In this document: one piece after another, positions 60,181 to 64,000 of the stretch
Numbering within the stretch: the stretch's first letter is position 1
How the letters are laid out: every line of letters begins with the position of its first letter
Source: Clostridiales bacterium
GTDB taxonomy: Bacteria; Bacillota; Clostridia; Oscillospirales; Acutalibacteraceae
Direction: 5' to 3'
DNA: 64,000 bases
NCBI GenBank assembly: GCA_019422525.1
Contig: JAHZDE010000006.1
Location: 107,018 to 171,017 of the forward strand
The notes under the pieces: generated by a model
What the model was told of the DNA's origin: nothing
Databases searched by the model: none
Seen by the model: only the letters and a program-made list of their open reading frames with translations
Made by a program: the position numbers and the translations under genes

Positions 60181-60990
60181 ATGTCTATTCTGGAAGTCAA
60201 CCATTTGAAAAAGGTATATACCACCCGGTTCGGCGGCAGCCATGTGCAGGCGCTTGCGGATGTGAACTTTTCCGTGGAGCAGGGGGAGTTTGTAGCAATT
60301 ATGGGAGAATCCGGCAGCGGAAAAACCACATTGCTGAATATTTTGGCAACTCTGGATCGTCCCACCAGCGGTGAAGTGCTGTTGGCAGGGAAAAATATTC
60401 TTTCCATTCGGGAAAAAGAGCTGGCAGCTTTCCGCCGGGATAACTTGGGATTTGTGTTTCAGGACTTTAACCTGCTGGACACCTTTTCGATTCAGGACAA
60501 CATTTTTCTGCCGCTGGTTCTTTCCGGGAAAAAGTATCCCGAAATGCAGCAGCGCTTGGTCCCCATTGCCTCTCGGCTGGAGATTACTTCTATCCTGAAA
60601 AAATTCCCCTATGAGGTTTCCGGCGGGCAAAAGCAGCGTACTGCTGTGGCCCGGGCGCTGATTACGGAGCCGCAGCTGATTCTGGCAGACGAGCCCACCG
60701 GCGCACTGGATTCCCGCTCGGCGGACAGCCTGCTCAAGCTCTTTGAAGAAATCAACCGCAGCGGCCAGACCATCCTCATGGTGACCCACAGTATCAAAGC
60801 CGCCAGCAGCGCTGGACGGGTACTGTTTATCAAGGATGGAGAAGTGTTCCATCAAATCTATCGGGGCGGCCATACCCAGGAGGAACTGTACCAGCAGATT
60901 TCCGATACGTTAACCCTGATTGCCACCGGCGCCTCGGTAGGGTCTTCGACCGGTTTTATTCGCGGAGAAGGCGGTGCCCGGTATGAATAA
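60181..60990 (+). CDS. BceA-type ABC transporter ATP-binding protein
   Basis: The 269-residue protein has Walker A GESGSGKTT (about residues 43-51), signature VSGGQKQR (about 143-150) and Walker B LILADEPTGALD (about 163-174), typical of the MacB/BceA group. It overlaps the following permease by 8 bases (ATGAATAA). BceAB pumps protect against bacitracin and other cell-wall peptides and usually sense them too. AAAGGAGG precedes the ATG. Confidence 0.95.
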   Translation: MSILEVNHLKKVYTTRFGGSHVQALADVNFSVEQGEFVAIMGESGSGKTTLLNILATLDRPTSGEVLLAGKNILSIREKELAAFRRDNLGFVFQDFNLLDTFSIQDNIFLPLVLSGKKYPEMQQRLVPIASRLEITSILKKFPYEVSGGQKQRTAVARALITEPQLILADEPTGALDSRSADSLLKLFEEINRSGQTILMVTHSIKAASSAGRVLFIKDGEVFHQIYRGGHTQEELYQQISDTLTLIATGASVGSSTGFIRGEGGARYE

Positions 60991-63010
60991 GTTTTTCTAT
61001 GCAAAGCTGGCGGGGATGAATATACGCAAAAACGCACGAGTGTATGTACCCTATTTGCTTACTTGTATTTTTACAGTGGCGGCTTATTACATGATGCGTG
61101 CGTTGGCTGCCAATCCCGGCATTGACAATATGCAGTTGGGAAGTGCGTCTTTGCGGGTTTGCCTGAATTTAGGTGTGTGGGTTATTTCCCTGTTTGCCTA
61201 TATCTTTATCTTTTATACCAACAGTTTTTTGATGAAGCGGCGGAAAAAGGAAATCGGCCTGTATAATGTTTTGGGAATGGGAAAAGGGCACCTGTCCCGC
61301 ATGATTTTTTATGAGACCGTTTATATTGCTATGGCCAGCCTGATTGTGGGGTTGATGCTGGGAATCCTGCTGGATAAGGCAGCGTTTTTGGTGCTGGCTA
61401 ATTTGCTGGAAGCGGAAATCCCGCTGGGCTTTTTTGTTTCCATAGACGCAATCAAGGAAGGGATTCTACTGTTTGGAATCCTGTTTCTGCTGATTTTCTT
61501 CAACAGTCTGCGGCAAATCCATCTGACCAATCCCATTGAATTGCTGCGGGGCGGCCAGGTGGGAGAAAAAGAGCCAAAAGCCCGCTGGCTGCTGGCGCTG
61601 CTTGGCGTGGTGCTGCTGGGGAGCGGGTACTGGATTGCCGTGACCATTACAAATCCGGTACAGGCGTTTACGTTGTTTTTTGTGGCGGTCATTTTGGTGA
61701 TTTTGGGCACCTATTGCCTGTTTACTGCTGGAAGCATTGCCATTTTAAAAATACTGCGGAAAAACCGCCGTTTCTATTATAAGACTAACCACTTTATTGC
61801 CATTTCCGGCATGATTTACCGGATGAAACAAAATGCCGTGGGGCTTGCCAATATCTGCGTGCTGTCCACGATGGTATTGGTGATGGTTTCCTCTACTTGC
61901 TCCATGTATTTCGGTATGGAGGATATGATTGAAAATACGTATGCCCGTGATTTGGAAGTCAGAGTGCACAGCAATACCGAATCCATCGGGGATATCCTAC
62001 AGCCGGTGGTGGAAGATATTGTAAAGGAACAAGGGGCCACGCCTGAAAACGTGGTGCAGTACAGCTATTTAAATTGTGATGCCCAAAAAATCGGCAGTAT
62101 GTACGAAATCAGGCCGGAAAAACTGGATAATGGGATGTCGGTTTCTGAATATTATACTATCACGTTTATGACGCTGGATGACTATAACCAGGCAATGGGG
62201 ACCCGGAAAACCTTGGACGATGGGGAAATTCTGCTGTACACAGGAGAAAAAACTTATGAAGGAGAGGAATTTTCTCTGGCGGATAAAACTTTGAAAATAC
62301 GGGAAAAAGTGACAGAGTTTCCGCCCAACGCTGCCGCCGCCATTATGATGACCAGCCATCTTGGGGTTGTGGTGAAGGATTTTGAAGACCTGCTGGAAAT
62401 GGAAGCCTTGCAGCGGATGCCGGATGTAGATTATGGAGATTATTCTGATTTGCAGTACTCCTATGCTTTTGATTTGGATGGAAGCCCAGAATTCAAACAG
62501 GCAGTAGAGCAGAAACTGGATGAATCCTATCAAGTGCTGGAAGATGTGGTTACCCAGGCGGGGGGGAACTTCCGCTCATTGAATATATCGGCCAAAGTTA
62601 CGGAAAGAAGCCTGTATTTGGGATTGGTAGGGGGACTTCTGTTTGTAGGTGTATTTTTGGGGACTCTATTTATCATGGCAACGATTTTGATTATCTACTA
62701 CAAGCAGATTTCTGAAGGCTATGACGACAAAGACCGATTCACCATTATGGAGAAGGTGGGGATGGACAAGAGAGAAATCCGCCGAACCATTCGTTCCCAA
62801 GTGCTGACGGTATTTTTCCTGCCGCTTTTGATGGCAGGGGTTCACACGGTTTTTGCCTTCCCGATGATTTATCGGATTTTGCAGCTTCTGGCACTTCAAA
62901 ATGTGTCTTTGTATTTGCTGTGTACGGCGGTGAGCTTTTTGATTTTTGCCGTGATTTACGGAATCATTTACACTTTGACTGCCAGAACGTATTATAAAAT
63001 TGTTAGCTGA
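60983..63010 (+). CDS. BceB-type FtsX-like permease
   Basis: The 675-residue protein has ten hydrophobic segments. The first four are followed by an FtsX-type core (SFLMKRRKKEIGLYNVLGMGKG) and a large outer domain of about 200 residues (about 305-520) before the last helices, as in BceB. The final KYxxxDRFTIMEKVGMDKREI-like segment is characteristic. No histidine kinase or response regulator is adjacent, although BceAB usually travels with one. Confidence 0.93.
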   Translation: MNKFFYAKLAGMNIRKNARVYVPYLLTCIFTVAAYYMMRALAANPGIDNMQLGSASLRVCLNLGVWVISLFAYIFIFYTNSFLMKRRKKEIGLYNVLGMGKGHLSRMIFYETVYIAMASLIVGLMLGILLDKAAFLVLANLLEAEIPLGFFVSIDAIKEGILLFGILFLLIFFNSLRQIHLTNPIELLRGGQVGEKEPKARWLLALLGVVLLGSGYWIAVTITNPVQAFTLFFVAVILVILGTYCLFTAGSIAILKILRKNRRFYYKTNHFIAISGMIYRMKQNAVGLANICVLSTMVLVMVSSTCSMYFGMEDMIENTYARDLEVRVHSNTESIGDILQPVVEDIVKEQGATPENVVQYSYLNCDAQKIGSMYEIRPEKLDNGMSVSEYYTITFMTLDDYNQAMGTRKTLDDGEILLYTGEKTYEGEEFSLADKTLKIREKVTEFPPNAAAAIMMTSHLGVVVKDFEDLLEMEALQRMPDVDYGDYSDLQYSYAFDLDGSPEFKQAVEQKLDESYQVLEDVVTQAGGNFRSLNISAKVTERSLYLGLVGGLLFVGVFLGTLFIMATILIIYYKQISEGYDDKDRFTIMEKVGMDKREIRRTIRSQVLTVFFLPLLMAGVHTVFAFPMIYRILQLLALQNVSLYLLCTAVSFLIFAVIYGIIYTLTARTYYKIVS

Positions 63011-63034
63011 TAGAGTAGCTGACAGGGGAGTGAT

Positions 63035-63072
63035 AAAATGGCCCGGCTTTTTGAGGGAAGCCGGGCCATTTT
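63035..63072 (+). terminator. Terminator of bceAB
   Basis: Perfect 15-bp stem AAAATGGCCCGGCTT / AAGCCGGGCCATTTT (63035-63049 with 63058-63072) around TTTGAGGG. The 63073-63174 gap has nothing else visible. Confidence 0.88.
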
Positions 63073-63174
63073 GCGAGTAACGAATAAAAATATAGTATTT
63101 TTATCCTAAAATTGCAATTTCGTTTTGGGTAGTTTAGTCGTTTGTCGCAATCTTTTTTGATTATCCGCCAACAA

Positions 63175-63203
63175 TTGACTTTTGAGAAAAGGGAAGGTAA
63201 AAT
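63175..63203 (+). promoter_or_regulatory. Promoter of the polysaccharide ABC permease gene
   Basis: TTGACT (63175-63180), 17-base spacer, TAAAAT (63198-63203). Confidence 0.65.
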
Positions 63204-63284
63204 AATAGAAGCTATGTCAGATTCGTCTTACCATCGCAGCGCGTTTTTTTACCGCTGACTATTTTTATATGGGAGGCATTTCCT

Positions 63285-64000
63285 TTGTTCAGTATTTTTC
63301 AGGAGCACCGGCACAATGCCAAGCAGATTATCATGCTGGCGCGGACAGAGTTGAAAAAGGATTACAAGGGTTCTTTTCTGGGCGCTGGCTGGGCGCTGGT
63401 CAAGCCCCTCTTTACGCTGTTTATTTACTGGTTCGCCTTTGATGTGGGTCTGCGGGCCGGTGGCGATATTGATGGAATTCCCCGCTTTACCTTTATGCTG
63501 CCGGGTTTTATTCCGTGGTTCTTTATCAGCGACAGCATTTTGTTTGGTTCCCAGTCTATCCGCAAAAATCGCCAGTTTGTGGTGAAAATGCATTTCCCTG
63601 TGTCGAATATCATGACGTTTACATTGCTTGCTAAGTTCTACGTCCATTTGGCGCTTACGGCTTTGATGATTATTTTCCTATGCTTCAGCGGATATATCCC
63701 CACAGTGTATGCACTCCAGTTCTTCTACTATTGCCCGCTGATGTTCCTGTTCTTCTTGGCGCTTTCCTGGTCTACCGCGCCCATGAGCGCTTTCAGCCGG
63801 GACTTTGAAAACCTGATTAAATCCATCATGACGGGCCTGTTCTGGTTGTCCGGCGTGGTGTGGAATACTTATGCACTGGATGTGCCGTGGCTGCGCCATT
63901 TGATGCTTCTCAATCCGATTAACTATTTTGTCAATGGTTATCGAAAGGCTTTTGTCTCTCATCAGTGGTTTTGGCAATATCCCACGGAGACTCTTGTCTT
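63285..64000 (+). CDS. ABC-2 permease for polysaccharide or teichoic acid export (3' end cut off)
   Basis: The 238 visible residues begin from a TTG with GGGAGG eight bases upstream. ARTELKKDYKGSFLGAGWAL at about residues 20-39 is the TagG/Wzm-type N-terminal signature, followed by five hydrophobic segments and PINYFVNGYRKAF. The partner ATPase and any glycosyltransferases should lie beyond the right edge. Probably the start of a surface-polymer gene cluster. No stop codon before the window end. Confidence 0.88.
   Translation, partial: MFSIFQEHRHNAKQIIMLARTELKKDYKGSFLGAGWALVKPLFTLFIYWFAFDVGLRAGGDIDGIPRFTFMLPGFIPWFFISDSILFGSQSIRKNRQFVVKMHFPVSNIMTFTLLAKFYVHLALTALMIIFLCFSGYIPTVYALQFFYYCPLMFLFFLALSWSTAPMSAFSRDFENLIKSIMTGLFWLSGVVWNTYALDVPWLRHLMLLNPINYFVNGYRKAFVSHQWFWQYPTETLV

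Noticed and set aside
1..64000. CRISPR array, insertion sequences, prophage or toxin-antitoxin pair
   Set aside because: No regularly spaced repeats, transposase, integrase or typical toxin-antitoxin gene pairs were seen on either strand.

Overview
The window looks like chromosomal DNA of an anaerobic, spore-forming member of the Clostridia. An Oscillospirales-type gut bacterium is my best guess, at low confidence. The grounds are roughly 50% GC, dense operons with strong GGAGG ribosome sites, a yabP-yabQ-divIC-yabR sporulation and division block, a bifunctional AdhE under a Rex-type operator, [FeFe] hydrogenases, a Firmicutes-type LexA box, and many sharp sigma-A promoters (TTGNNN-17-TATAAT) and intrinsic terminators. 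I see no phage, insertion sequence or CRISPR array.

Layout. 0-5 kb: a cut AraC-type regulator divergent from a sugar operon (two TIM-barrel isomerases/epimerases and a Gfo/Idh oxidoreductase), a MATE exporter and tRNA-Leu(CAA). 5.2-9.6 kb: a visibly AT-rich accessory stretch with a broken iron alcohol dehydrogenase, a SipW-type signal peptidase with a TasA-like substrate, a LysR regulator, a DUF4236 protein and a small Pro/Gly-rich membrane protein. 9.7-15.7 kb: a TetR regulator convergent with a HdeD-like / MMPL / YhgE-like envelope operon. 15.8-20.4 kb: small metabolic and regulatory genes (LysR, YczE-type membrane protein, SDR, DUF4097 protein, FMN-binding protein).

20.5-29.8 kb: housekeeping, namely yabP-yabQ-divIC-yabR, an amidohydrolase, a lone class I fumarase alpha subunit, hpf, an RNA methyltransferase, gpsA, a TVP38-type protein and dinB. 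29.9-35.6 kb: an FGGY kinase behind an AraR-like operator, a probable free-standing RNA, tRNA-Gln(CTG) and tRNA-Pro(CGG), an S1 protein, a cyclophilin lipoprotein and an APH-type kinase. 35.8-38.6 kb: adhE with a Rex site at the start point.

39-47 kb is the most unusual block. An NCS2 purine permease with a terminator-bearing leader lies divergent from a six-gene operon: two tandem paralogous permeases, a flavin reductase, a TIGR03792-like small protein, an SDR and a RibD-type reductase. I read it as a system for importing and reducing a heterocyclic compound; no function can be assigned from sequence alone. 47-51 kb holds a ROK regulator, an MIF-like tautomerase, a sugar acetyltransferase, a DUF1836 protein and an AraC regulator. 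51-56 kb is a putative hydrogen/redox-sensing module: [2Fe-2S] protein, PAS-containing [FeFe] hydrogenase, PP2C/SpoIIE-type phosphatase and second hydrogenase, preceded by a structured leader. 56-64 kb: an ABC-2 exporter, a PHP protein, a TSCPD protein, an EFR1-type ferredoxin, a BceAB-type exporter, and the start of a polysaccharide/teichoic-acid ABC permease cut by the window edge.
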